Assembly (NCBI RefSeq): GCF_000213575.1
Contig: NZ_GL892006.1
Span: 330,614-394,613 of the forward strand
Length of the DNA stretch: 64,000 nt
DNA from: Dysgonomonas mossii DSM 22836
GTDB taxonomy: Bacteria; Bacteroidota; Bacteroidia; Bacteroidales; Dysgonomonadaceae
Direction: 5' to 3'
Both the position numbers and the translations under genes were made by a program. A model generated the notes under the pieces. That model saw only the letters and a list, made by a program, of their open reading frames with translations, was not told where the DNA came from and searched no databases. This document shows positions 52,325 to 60,158 of the stretch, piece after piece. Numbering within the stretch: the first letter of the stretch is position 1; the number at the start of each line of letters is the position of its first letter.

Positions 52325-54667
52325 TTAATTCGCATCCGCTACTTCAATATCTTCTATCGGTGTGGATAAGCCCTCTATCCGCCGCTGTAAGCTATATTTA
52401 CTTATCAGATCGGCAATTTCAGGGTCGAGAGGTGCACGATAAACCTTCGATGGGTCTAACTCGCAAGCACGCATCAAGTGATCAATTGCCTCATTATCCT
52501 TATTTGAACGAATCGACAGTATGGCTCTCAAATATTCTGTGTTTCCTGTTTCAGGCAAACCATCCAATACTTCTTTAGCTTTGGCATTATACCCCATACA
52601 TATCAAGCACAATGCTGTATTATAATCGGGATAATCGGACAAAATTTCCAAAGCCTTCCAATATTCTCTGTCTTGCAGTAGTTTCAATCCTTTTTCGTAG
52701 TTGGGTCTTTCCTGAACATCCAGCGCAGTTTCTTCGGTCATACCTGGACGATGCATATTAAACTCGAAAGTAGCTTTATTTAGCAACGGGTATACAGAGT
52801 CTCGAATCACCTTATAGTCGTCCGCAAAATCTTTCTTTATCTTGGCTTCCGTCTCATCGGGATCTATAGCCCCTTCGAGCAGTGCAAGAATCTGCGTTTT
52901 ATTCATTATATCATTTCGCTGCTGAATCTGGTTTACCAAGGTATTCCAGTCTTCTCCTCCAAACTCGACTTTAATAACATTGTTGGCATCATTCACTTCG
53001 CCCGATAGAGACTTAACAAAGTACTCTTTTATCGCATCGGCTCGTTTTTCGGTTAATTTATAGTTTTTGTCGTATGATCCATCCAGCGCTGTAGTTACTC
53101 TAAGTACAATACTGTCGACAACAAATTTACCATCTTCAGTAAATGCACGGTATGTATTTAACACATTATTTATTTGGGCTTTATTATCCTTATAATTGAT
53201 ACCAAAAGCAGATTGGCCGGGCTGAAACTTCACATACGCAGTCAGACGGTTGTATGCATCCCTATACAGTTTTGTTCTTTTATAGATAAGTGAAGTATCT
53301 ACCAACTGCGACAATGATGATATAAAATATGAAATCGTATCACCGGGTGCCATCATATAACGACTTCTATCCACAGCATCTACACGCCCATTCATTGTCA
53401 GACTAAGTTTTTTAAGCCCCACTGTTACGGGATGATCTTGCTTATACAGATATACAAAATCACGACCTGTATCTATAATTGTATCCAGACGAACTCCTTC
53501 TTCGTAAGGAAATGGTATCATTTCTTTTGCCACCTCTCCTTTACGCTCTTTTTTCATTTCATTTTCTGCAATAGCTTCAAACATATATCTGTTTTGAGCT
53601 ATTTCGATAGAGTCACTTTCGGTGAGTACGTTGTTTATTATATCATCCAACGAACGCCCTTCTTCGTACGCTTCACGAAATTTGGCGGGCATCTTCATAT
53701 AGCTTACTTCAAAGTTCTTATCATCCAACACTAGCGCTTTTGCGTTCTTATTGAATTTCTTCATATATTGAGCAAACAAGCCCACGGTATCTTTACCATT
53801 AGCCATATCGCGGATCACCTGCTCGCGTGCTTTACGCACATATTCATTATAAAAGCGTTGGCGATACCCTTTGAGCTTAGCTAGCTCGGCTGCATCAAAT
53901 TTACTTTTCTCTGTCTTCCATTTCTCATATTCCATCTGCTTGCTCCACTCCCTGTAATATTCTTCATAATACAAGTTCTGGCGATTTCTAATATCTTTTT
54001 CAGTTCCGGCTCTATCGAAGAATACCTCGTCATATTTATCATTTCCGACAATAGACTTCATATAATTATCATATTCGGCATAGTCCTGCTTTTGCTTTGC
54101 AAGAAAAGCTTCACCTTTAAGTACTACATCTTTCAGTGGTATAATAGAATCGTTGTGGAACAGTTTAGGGGATAGCGTCGTTCTGAAATTTTCAGACAAA
54201 AGTTCTTTAGGTACTCTTACTAAAAAATCTACTTTTACCCGCCCATTGCGCTCGGGCGTAAAGCGAGACTTAGCCGTAACTACAACTTCTGATAGTTGTT
54301 GCACCTCATTGAGATTCGTTGCTTTTTTACCTTCCCGGTCAACAGACTCTGTTATATTTTCAGCATTGGTAAAAGTCACTTCTTCAGAAACAGTCCTTGT
54401 GCCTCTTACATTCACCCCCTTCTGAAATGGAAGTTCTATTGTTGCTCTTTTCAATTGCTGCATAAATAATGGTTTCACCATTGCTTCTTTGGGCTTATCT
54501 TTGGAATAAGAAAAGCCTCGCCCTGCAACATCCTCTCCACGGGAAGCTCTTATATTACGAACCGACTCCGAAGATTTACATGAGAACATGATGAATGATA
54601 TTATTACCAGAAAAAGAATAGAAAAACATGTTGTCTGGGCAACACGTGTAGTAATGTTTGTTTTCAT
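52325..54667 (-). CDS. Large lipoprotein with OmpA-like and TPR-like segments, function unknown
   Basis: 780 residues from ATG 54667, chosen because the signal peptide (FSILFLVIISFIMFSC lipobox region) then starts about 10 residues in; the frame extends 30 codons further but without signal features. Long charged helical middle with many KY..E and WK. stretches (about 190-330). Around 520-590 DSIVLRVTTALDGSYDKNY and TEKRADAIKEYF resemble the OmpA C-domain core, and the end (about 660-770, EKGLKLLQDREYWKALEILS; NKDNEAIDHLMRACELDPSK) is TPR-like. It probably couples outer membrane and peptidoglycan; no closer assignment possible. Confidence 0.82.
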   Translation of the reverse strand: MKTNITTRVAQTTCFSILFLVIISFIMFSCKSSESVRNIRASRGEDVAGRGFSYSKDKPKEAMVKPLFMQQLKRATIELPFQKGVNVRGTRTVSEEVTFTNAENITESVDREGKKATNLNEVQQLSEVVVTAKSRFTPERNGRVKVDFLVRVPKELLSENFRTTLSPKLFHNDSIIPLKDVVLKGEAFLAKQKQDYAEYDNYMKSIVGNDKYDEVFFDRAGTEKDIRNRQNLYYEEYYREWSKQMEYEKWKTEKSKFDAAELAKLKGYRQRFYNEYVRKAREQVIRDMANGKDTVGLFAQYMKKFNKNAKALVLDDKNFEVSYMKMPAKFREAYEEGRSLDDIINNVLTESDSIEIAQNRYMFEAIAENEMKKERKGEVAKEMIPFPYEEGVRLDTIIDTGRDFVYLYKQDHPVTVGLKKLSLTMNGRVDAVDRSRYMMAPGDTISYFISSLSQLVDTSLIYKRTKLYRDAYNRLTAYVKFQPGQSAFGINYKDNKAQINNVLNTYRAFTEDGKFVVDSIVLRVTTALDGSYDKNYKLTEKRADAIKEYFVKSLSGEVNDANNVIKVEFGGEDWNTLVNQIQQRNDIMNKTQILALLEGAIDPDETEAKIKKDFADDYKVIRDSVYPLLNKATFEFNMHRPGMTEETALDVQERPNYEKGLKLLQDREYWKALEILSDYPDYNTALCLICMGYNAKAKEVLDGLPETGNTEYLRAILSIRSNKDNEAIDHLMRACELDPSKVYRAPLDPEIADLISKYSLQRRIEGLSTPIEDIEVADAN

Positions 54668-54734
54668 AAGTTTGCTTTCGTGTATCATTAAACAATAATG
54701 ATCTGTGTATTGTATAGTTTTTGTAAAAACAGTG

Positions 54735-54742
54735 CAAAGATA
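54735..54742 (-). promoter_or_regulatory. -7 element for the large lipoprotein gene
   Basis: Minus strand reads TATCTTTG followed by CACTG, about 68 nt upstream of the ATG at 54667. This would make the longer frame to 54757 untranscribed, which supports the shorter start. Confidence 0.55.
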
Positions 54743-54892
54743 GACAATGTCTACCAATATTTAAACAAATAAAAATTAATTTTTCGGAATAAAACAAAAG
54801 CTGATCATCTTTTCTATCAGAATAAGAGACATTTAGATCAACACACCTCTCCAAAATAGATATTCGATAAGTATTTCAGTAATATGTTAAAA

Positions 54893-54933
54893 AAACAAAG
54901 AATGTCGGATATTTATTACCCAACATTCTCTTT
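54893..54933 (-). terminator. Terminator of the SPFH/ribbon-helix-helix operon
   Basis: AGAATGT (54899-54905) pairs with ACATTCT (54923-54929), and the minus strand then runs GTTTTTTTAAC. Confidence 0.7.
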
Positions 54934-54934
54934 C

Positions 54935-55171
54935 TTATTCATGATTATTGTCTATGCGTGTTTCTTTCTTCTTTTTTATTCGTCCTGCCTTTCGCAGTGC
55001 CTGATCAAGTATATATTGAATTTGTCCGTTCGTACTACGAAACTCATCGGCAGCCCATTTTTCTATTGCTTCCATCATCTCCGGATCGACTCGCAAGACG
55101 AAACTTTTAACTGCTGATTCCTTTTCTTTCTTAGCCACAATTATATATTTATTGATGAAGCGTTCCGGCAT
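54935..55171 (-). CDS. Arc/CopG-like ribbon-helix-helix protein
   Basis: 78 residues from ATG 55171, overlapping the SPFH gene end by 23 nt; a GTG at 55138 gives a 67-residue protein beginning MAKKEKESAVKSFVLRVDPE, which looks more native. The core KSFVLRVDPEMMEAIEKWAA, then FRSTNGQIQYILDQALRKAG is a beta-helix-helix DNA-binding unit. C-terminal tail KKKKETRIDNNHE. In several Bacteroidales such a protein follows an SPFH gene, so the pair probably works together, perhaps as autoregulator. No toxin partner is seen. Confidence 0.85.
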   Translation of the reverse strand: MPERFINKYIIVAKKEKESAVKSFVLRVDPEMMEAIEKWAADEFRSTNGQIQYILDQALRKAGRIKKKKETRIDNNHE

Positions 55172-56087
55172 TTACAATTGGTTGTGCTGCTTCGTCGGCA
55201 CATAACACGACAAGCAGATTGCTAACCATTGCAGCCTTACGCTCTTCATCCAATTCTACAATTCCTTCTTTCAAGAGTTTGTCCAATGCCAGTTGAACCA
55301 TACTTACAGCACCTTCCACTATCTTTTCGCGAGCAGCAATAATCGCATCTGCCTGCTGACGACGAAGCATTACACTCGCAATCTCAGCAGCATACGCCAG
55401 ATAATTGATGCGTGCTTCTATCACTTCTATACCGGCAATCGCCAAACGACTATTCAGTTCCTCTTCGAGCTTCTCGCTGATTTCACCATTATCGGAGCGC
55501 AATGTCACATCACCGTCTTTGCTTTCATTGTTGTCGTATGCATACATACCGGCTACCTGACGCAAAGCTGCATCGCTTTGTATCTTTACAAAGTTCTCGT
55601 AAGCCTGCATTCTGTTCGAAGATTGAATATAATTATTCACTGAACCCATAACTCCCGAGATAGAAGATGTATCGATATCAAACATCGCCTTATACGTATC
55701 TTTTACTTTCCAAACCAGCACAGAACCGATCATAATAGGATTTCCAACTTTATCGTTCACCTTTATAGGCGGCACATCGAGATTACGTGCTCTGAGCGTC
55801 AATTTCTTTTTATAATAAAAAGGGTTCACCCAAAGAAAACCGTTATCGGTAATAGTCCCTTTATATTTACCAAAGAAAACCATTACTCTGGCTTCGTTAG
55901 GTTCTACAACCATAAATCCTAGAACGGCTAAAGAACATAAAACCATACAACATACAGCTATAAACACTAAAGGAATATAGCCTAGACTAAAAGACCAGAT
56001 ACTCGCTGCCAATACTACAATAATGATAAATAAGGCTAAGAAGCCTGAAATCTTAGTGCCTTTAAAATCTTTTTCGAGTGTTTCCAT
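55149..56087 (-). CDS. SPFH/Band-7 membrane protein
   Basis: 312 residues. Two hydrophobic N-terminal segments (about 15-35 and 38-60) and then a Band-7 domain (about 65-240): VEPNEARVMVFFGKYKGTI, FLWVNPFYYKK, VLVWKVKDTYKAMFDID, and a helical oligomerisation tail (LAIAGIEVIEARINYLAYAA; RRQQADAIIAAREKIVEGA). SPFH proteins form large membrane rings that organise microdomains or regulate membrane proteases. No NfeD or FtsH partner is adjacent; the following gene is a ribbon-helix-helix protein overlapping by 23 nt. Confidence 0.92.
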   Translation of the reverse strand: METLEKDFKGTKISGFLALFIIIVVLAASIWSFSLGYIPLVFIAVCCMVLCSLAVLGFMVVEPNEARVMVFFGKYKGTITDNGFLWVNPFYYKKKLTLRARNLDVPPIKVNDKVGNPIMIGSVLVWKVKDTYKAMFDIDTSSISGVMGSVNNYIQSSNRMQAYENFVKIQSDAALRQVAGMYAYDNNESKDGDVTLRSDNGEISEKLEEELNSRLAIAGIEVIEARINYLAYAAEIASVMLRRQQADAIIAAREKIVEGAVSMVQLALDKLLKEGIVELDEERKAAMVSNLLVVLCADEAAQPIVNAGTLHQ

Positions 56088-56154
56088 ATTTATTATGATA
56101 TTAAAATGATATCATAAAAATAAATATAATTTTGAATAACACAAAACAATTTAC

Positions 56155-56186
56155 AAAAAAAAGAGCCTTATTATTCAACAAGACTC
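56155..56186 (-). terminator. Terminator of the cobalamin operon
   Basis: On the minus strand GAGTCTT (56186-56180) pairs with AAGGCTC (56169-56163, one G-U), followed by a T run (56162-56155). Confidence 0.82.
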
Positions 56187-56210
56187 AGAACGTATATATA
56201 TAAATATTGA

Positions 56211-56729
56211 TCAATTCGATTCAAATTCGAGTATCTCACCATACTCTGCCAACTTGTCGAAGGCTCCTTGCAAGTCTGTTTGTCCAAAATAAACTCTAAA
56301 ACAGTTGATAACTCCGCCATGAGCAAAAACAACAACAGAAGAATAATCTTTCTTTACCAGCTCGTCGATGAAAGATGCAACACGTGCATACATCTGATCG
56401 AAAGATTCACCATTGGGTGTGGGTGTCCTTATCCAGTCCTTATCCCATTCTTCCATATCAATACGATCCCATTCTTTCATCTCCCAATCACCAAAATGCA
56501 ATTCTTTCAGACGGTCGTACAATTGAATATCGGTAAAACCACAATACTCTGCCAGACGCTTTGCTCTGCTTAGCGGACTTGAAAAAACGGCATCAAACTG
56601 CAAGTCTTGTAACTTTTGCTTCACCACCTCAGCTTCGCTCTCAAAGGTATCTTTTAGCGGTACATCCGTTTGTCCGTAACAAACACCATTAACTCCTACA
56701 GCCGTGTGGCGCACTATATATATTTTCAT
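56211..56729 (-). CDS. cobC: Alpha-ribazole-5'-phosphate phosphatase (histidine phosphatase)
   Basis: 172 residues. IYIVRHTAVG at the start holds the phospho-accepting histidine (RH), FSSPLSRAKRLAEYCG the second arginine, LHFGDWEMKEW the catalytic Glu loop and VVVFAHGGVIN the second histidine. Removes phosphate from alpha-ribazole phosphate (or adenosylcobalamin 5'-phosphate) in nucleotide-loop assembly. The assignment over a generic phosphatase rests on its place as last gene after cobT and cobS. Confidence 0.9.
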   Translation of the reverse strand: MKIYIVRHTAVGVNGVCYGQTDVPLKDTFESEAEVVKQKLQDLQFDAVFSSPLSRAKRLAEYCGFTDIQLYDRLKELHFGDWEMKEWDRIDMEEWDKDWIRTPTPNGESFDQMYARVASFIDELVKKDYSSVVVFAHGGVINCFRVYFGQTDLQGAFDKLAEYGEILEFESN

Positions 56730-56760
56730 ATTTAAACTTACGTATAGATAATAATTCTCC

Positions 56761-57516
56761 CTAGCATAATTTCAGAATAATACTTATCCCCAGAAAGAAA
56801 GACAATTCGCATAATAGAAACATTGCACCGCAACAATCTCCTGTATACCCTTGTATCTTTCTTCTCATGAGTAAAATCAATCCAAGGAAAGCAAAGATAG
56901 GAAATATTATAGCCGCCCAAAAGTGAATATTTAATAATAAAACGAAAGGCAGCAAGCCAAACAAAGCCGAAATAAGAGCCGTGCGCAAAGACATCTTCTT
57001 ATACACTGTTTTCGATTTACTCGTTTCCGCATTTCGGGCGTATGGAAGGAATAAGGTAATTTGGGAACTGACAAGCTTGCATAACGGATCGCCCACCAAA
57101 ATTACAGTACAAGCCAAATGCAGACCTAGATTTTCTAAAAAGAAATAAAAGAATAAGAAGTAAAATATCAAGCTGATTACTCCATAAGTACCGATATGCG
57201 AATCTTTCATTATCTCCAATATGCGTTCGCGGGTAGTACCACCGCCAAAGCCATCGAAGAAATCGGCAAAACCGTCTTCGTGCAATGCTCCTGTAATAAG
57301 CAGGCGGCTAAGAAGAGCCACAATTATGGCAATGGAATAAGGTAAAACCTGAGCAGCACACCATAGCACCCCCGCCATAACGCTGGCAGTAAGCCAGCCT
57401 ACGACAGCCCAGTAGTTTATCACCTGCTTAAAATATTCGGCAGGGACATTAAATGCTTTTATACGCCAAAAAGGTAAGCGTGTAAAAAATACTAGTGCTG
57501 CTGCTATTTGTTTCAT
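56761..57516 (-). CDS. cobS: Adenosylcobinamide-GDP ribazoletransferase (cobalamin synthase)
   Basis: 251 residues, polytopic inner-membrane enzyme. AAALVFFTRLPFW at the N-terminus, GALHEDGFADFFDGFGGGTT (the conserved HxDGxxDxxDG metal/substrate motif, about 75-90) and RERILEIMKDSHIGTYGVI are diagnostic. Joins alpha-ribazole (phosphate) to adenosylcobinamide-GDP. Lies 39 nt after cobT and 31 nt before cobC. Confidence 0.96.
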   Translation of the reverse strand: MKQIAAALVFFTRLPFWRIKAFNVPAEYFKQVINYWAVVGWLTASVMAGVLWCAAQVLPYSIAIIVALLSRLLITGALHEDGFADFFDGFGGGTTRERILEIMKDSHIGTYGVISLIFYFLFFYFFLENLGLHLACTVILVGDPLCKLVSSQITLFLPYARNAETSKSKTVYKKMSLRTALISALFGLLPFVLLLNIHFWAAIIFPIFAFLGLILLMRRKIQGYTGDCCGAMFLLCELSFFLGISIILKLC

Positions 57517-57555
57517 CAGTTATAGAGGTTGCCTTCGGAAAGGCAAGTTGCAATT

Positions 57556-58593
57556 TTAAAAATACTTCGTTACTTGAATTTCTTTAAATGAATTCATTTC
57601 ATTTATCATACGCACAGCCGAATCGACGATAGGATATGCGCAAATCGCACCTGTTCCTTCTCCCAGCCTAAGCCCTAAACTAAGAATAGGTTTTGCATTC
57701 AAATACTCCAACACAAGCTTATGGCCGGCTTCATCTCCCTGATGTCCGAAGACAGCATAGTGCAAAACATTTTTATTCAACTTTGATGCCACCAACATAC
57801 AGTTTGTCATAATAAAGCCATCGATAAGAATTATCATTTTCAGTTCGGCAGCCTTGAGCATAGCACCTACAGTCATCACCATTTCATAACCACCGAAATA
57901 GCGCATAATATCTTCGACAGAAGCATCGCCTTTGTAATTATCCATCGATTGCTTCAGCACCTTATACTTATGGTTGATAATATTGCCTGTGTGATCACAT
58001 CCTGCACCAATACATTGATCCAAAGGGATACCTGTGAGGTATGTCATCCATAGGGACGATGAAGAGGTATTTGTAATTCCCATTTCACCAAAGCTAATCA
58101 CGTTACATCCCTCATCGAAACAAGCTTGCACGCATTCAGCACCCGATTGTATGGCTTGTTCCATTTCCTCTTTAGTCATAGCAGCCTCATGGAGATAGTT
58201 ACGTGTGCTTTTTCGGATCTTCTTGTGGATAATCGGATCTTCGGGCTTAAAGTCGAAATTAACACCGGCATCAACAACCTTTAGATTGAAACCATGCTGA
58301 CGTGCCAAAAAGTTGATACCTGCTCCTCCATTCCAGAAGTTTGCTATCATCTGATAGGTTACCTCTTGCGGCGATGGGCTCACACCTTCTGCTGCGATAC
58401 CGTGATCTCCTGCAAATACGATGTGACATGGATTTGTCAACTTCGGATTCAAAGATTGTTGTATCCAACCGATTTGCATAGCCAACTCTTCGAGCTTCCC
58501 TAAAGACCCTTTAGGCTTTGTCAGATTATCAATTTTTTCTTGTAAGTAAGAGCGTACTTCGTCTTCCGGTTTTTCGATGTTAAATTGTTGCAT
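57556..58593 (-). CDS. cobT: Nicotinate-nucleotide--dimethylbenzimidazole phosphoribosyltransferase
   Basis: 345 residues. [13 protein letters not shown] near the start, [32 protein letters not shown] and the C-terminal [19 protein letters not shown] (catalytic Glu in GEGTGA) are all present. Activates lower-ligand bases (dimethylbenzimidazole or other) for attachment to the corrinoid. The 144-nt gap to cobU upstream is the largest in the operon and holds a possible small ORF. Confidence 0.97.
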   Translation of the reverse strand: MQQFNIEKPEDEVRSYLQEKIDNLTKPKGSLGKLEELAMQIGWIQQSLNPKLTNPCHIVFAGDHGIAAEGVSPSPQEVTYQMIANFWNGGAGINFLARQHGFNLKVVDAGVNFDFKPEDPIIHKKIRKSTRNYLHEAAMTKEEMEQAIQSGAECVQACFDEGCNVISFGEMGITNTSSSSLWMTYLTGIPLDQCIGAGCDHTGNIINHKYKVLKQSMDNYKGDASVEDIMRYFGGYEMVMTVGAMLKAAELKMIILIDGFIMTNCMLVASKLNKNVLHYAVFGHQGDEAGHKLVLEYLNAKPILSLGLRLGEGTGAICAYPIVDSAVRMINEMNSFKEIQVTKYF

Positions 58594-58623
58594 TGTATAT
58601 TTAGTTTCTTTTAGATTTTAATT

Positions 58624-58728
58624 TTACAGACGTTTTTCGTTGCCATGCTGATAGTACAAAGCATTTCGTTTTTCAAAAGGTTCTTCGCAATCAACAGGAT
58701 ATAGTGTTATTAATAACAAAAACGACAA
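58624..58728 (-). CDS. Possible 34-residue small membrane peptide between cobU and cobT
   Basis: A frame from TTG 58728 to TAA 58624 reads MSFLLLITLYPVDCEEPFEK then RNALYYQHGNEKRL. It has a short hydrophobic start and charged tail; it begins 9 nt after the cobU stop. An ATT directly precedes the TTG. No ATG opens the frame. It may be translated with the operon or may be chance; no homologue is known to me. Confidence 0.25.
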   Translation of the reverse strand: MSFLLLITLYPVDCEEPFEKRNALYYQHGNEKRL

Positions 58729-58737
58729 AATTTATGA

Positions 58738-59250
58738 TCACTTCACTTTCAGTGGAATACCCGAAACCATCAGATAGACCTCATCAGCGTTTTCGGCAAG
58801 ATATTGATTAAGCCAGCCTTGCAAATCGGCAAATTTACGTTGCAAGTCGTTTTGAGACATTTCACCCATGCCTATTTCGTTTGTAACAAAAATAAACACC
58901 ACATCTTGAGCAACAAGCTTTCTGAATTCAGATTTCAAAGCAGCAAGGGCAGCTTCAACATCCGAATTCAGATCGAAGAAGAAATTCGTTGCCCATAGCG
59001 TAACGCAGTCAATAAGCACTACTTGATTGTTAAAGGAATGCTCACCCAAGAATTTCTCTTCTTCTACATTTATCCAATTATCTGCCCGCTCGGCTTTATG
59101 CCTTTCTATCCGCTGACGATGTTCGTCATCCCATATTCGCGAAGTTGCCAGATATACAGGATTGGGAGACAAAGACAATGCTAACTTTTGTGCATAGCTG
59201 CTTTTACCCGAACGTTGCCCTCCTGTTATAAGGGTTATTTGCTTAGCCAT
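58738..59250 (-). CDS. cobU: Bifunctional adenosylcobinamide kinase/adenosylcobinamide-phosphate guanylyltransferase
   Basis: 170 residues. P-loop ITLITGGQRSGKSSYAQKLA, YLATSRIWDDEHRQRIERHK with the guanylylated-histidine region, VLIDCVTLWATNFFF and FVTNEIGMGEM are the CobU/CobP signatures; it ends VSGIPLKVK. Phosphorylates and then guanylylates adenosylcobinamide, a salvage step. Its ATG abuts the stop of the adenosyltransferase gene upstream. Confidence 0.96.
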   Translation of the reverse strand: MAKQITLITGGQRSGKSSYAQKLALSLSPNPVYLATSRIWDDEHRQRIERHKAERADNWINVEEEKFLGEHSFNNQVVLIDCVTLWATNFFFDLNSDVEAALAALKSEFRKLVAQDVVFIFVTNEIGMGEMSQNDLQRKFADLQGWLNQYLAENADEVYLMVSGIPLKVK

Positions 59251-59814
59251 TTATTTTCTCTTATACAAAAAATCTTTCCAGCGTTCTTCTACATCACCTG
59301 CTTTATACATTTCGTAACGAGCCATTGTGAAGAACAAATCGGACAAACGATTAATAAATCGCATAACAGCTGCGGGAACTTCATCCTGCTTGTTTAAAGT
59401 CCACAAACGACGTTCGGCACGACGAGCCACAGCACGAGCCAATTGCAAGTTTGCTGAAACGACTGTCCCTCCGGGCAAAACGAATGTTTCGCTGGGTCCC
59501 ATTTCATCTGTCATTTTATCCATGCATTCTTCGCAAAATTTATCCAGATTTTCATCCAGAACATTCTGATTTGTATCTCTTATATCCGACGGTGTAGCCA
59601 CCTGAGACATCACAACCATTATCTCTGTTTGTATCTTGAACAGAATGGGCTGCCACTCATGATCTGAAGATAAGTGAGCCCGAACAACACCTATTACAGA
59701 GTTCAGCTCATCGATTGTACCATTGGCTTCAATTCGTGGATGATCTTTACTCACACGTTTTCCTCCAAAGATTCCGGTTTTACCTTTATCTCCTCCTCGG
59801 GTATATATTTTCAT
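59251..59814 (-). CDS. Cob(I)alamin/corrinoid adenosyltransferase, PduO type
   Basis: 187 residues. MKIYTRGGDKGKTGIFGGKR is the ATP-binding N-terminal signature of the PduO class; FVLPGGTVVSANLQLARAVA and RRAERRLW close the active site. Transfers adenosyl from ATP to Co(I) corrinoids. First gene of a five-gene run (adenosyltransferase, cobU, cobT, cobS, cobC) that makes a salvage and nucleotide-loop pathway. No ring-synthesis genes are present, so corrinoids are likely imported. Confidence 0.96.
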   Translation of the reverse strand: MKIYTRGGDKGKTGIFGGKRVSKDHPRIEANGTIDELNSVIGVVRAHLSSDHEWQPILFKIQTEIMVVMSQVATPSDIRDTNQNVLDENLDKFCEECMDKMTDEMGPSETFVLPGGTVVSANLQLARAVARRAERRLWTLNKQDEVPAAVMRFINRLSDLFFTMARYEMYKAGDVEERWKDFLYKRK

Positions 59815-60051
59815 TTTTTATGATATGTATTATATTATATATTAAAGTATTTCGTTCTGTCATTCTGAAAGATATTAAAGAAGTCAACACGACAAGATTA
59901 ACTCCTATATAAAGTCTAACAAAGATACAACAAGTAGAGATGAATCTATCCCATTTTTTAGGCTTTTTCATATAATTTATCTAATAGGATGGGGAGACAA
60001 AAAGAATGGAAAGGACGGAGAAAAGTAACAGCAATAAAAAAGTAAAAGAGC

Positions 60052-60071
60052 TGTTACCTTTGTTACTTTTT
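60052..60071 (+). promoter_or_regulatory. 20-bp tandem motif TGTTACCTTTGTTACTTTTT upstream of GH2
   Basis: Direct TGTTAC repeat with 9-bp period, one mismatch from 32026-32045, 87 nt before the GH2 start and 50 nt before its -7 element. A third half-site in reverse lies at 60021-60030, facing the cobalamin operon. Confidence 0.5.
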
Positions 60072-60120
60072 AACAATTTATTCCTGTTAAATAATACATT
60101 CTCTATCTCGTTTTTTAGTT

Positions 60121-60128
60121 TATCTTTG
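60121..60128 (+). promoter_or_regulatory. -7 element for the GH2-type gene
   Basis: TATCTTTG, 30 nt before the ATG at 60159. Confidence 0.55.
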
Positions 60129-60158
60129 TCTGTAATTTAATTCGTTAACGTCAACCTC

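Larger units (their letters stand above)
59815..60158. other. Divergent intergenic region between the cobalamin operon and the GH2 gene
   Basis: No B12-box or cobalamin-riboswitch core is visible on either strand. Contains a degenerate dispersed-repeat copy (GTCATTCTGAA near 59858), an inverted half-site AAAAGTAACA (60021-60030), the tandem motif at 60052-60071 and a -7 element at 60121-60128. Confidence 0.5.

Noticed and set aside
56093-56117. 9-bp inverted repeat just upstream of the SPFH start
   Set aside because: Entirely AT-rich; such palindromes are expected by chance in this composition.
59786-59971. 61-codon frame overlapping the start of the adenosyltransferase gene
   Set aside because: Different frame from the strongly conserved PduO-type N-terminus, and no motif in its product.
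59989-60045. 18-residue basic mini-ORF (MGRQKEWKGRRKVTAIKK) upstream of the GH2 gene
   Set aside because: Lies upstream of the -7 box at 60121, so it would not be in the GH2 transcript, and nothing else supports it.
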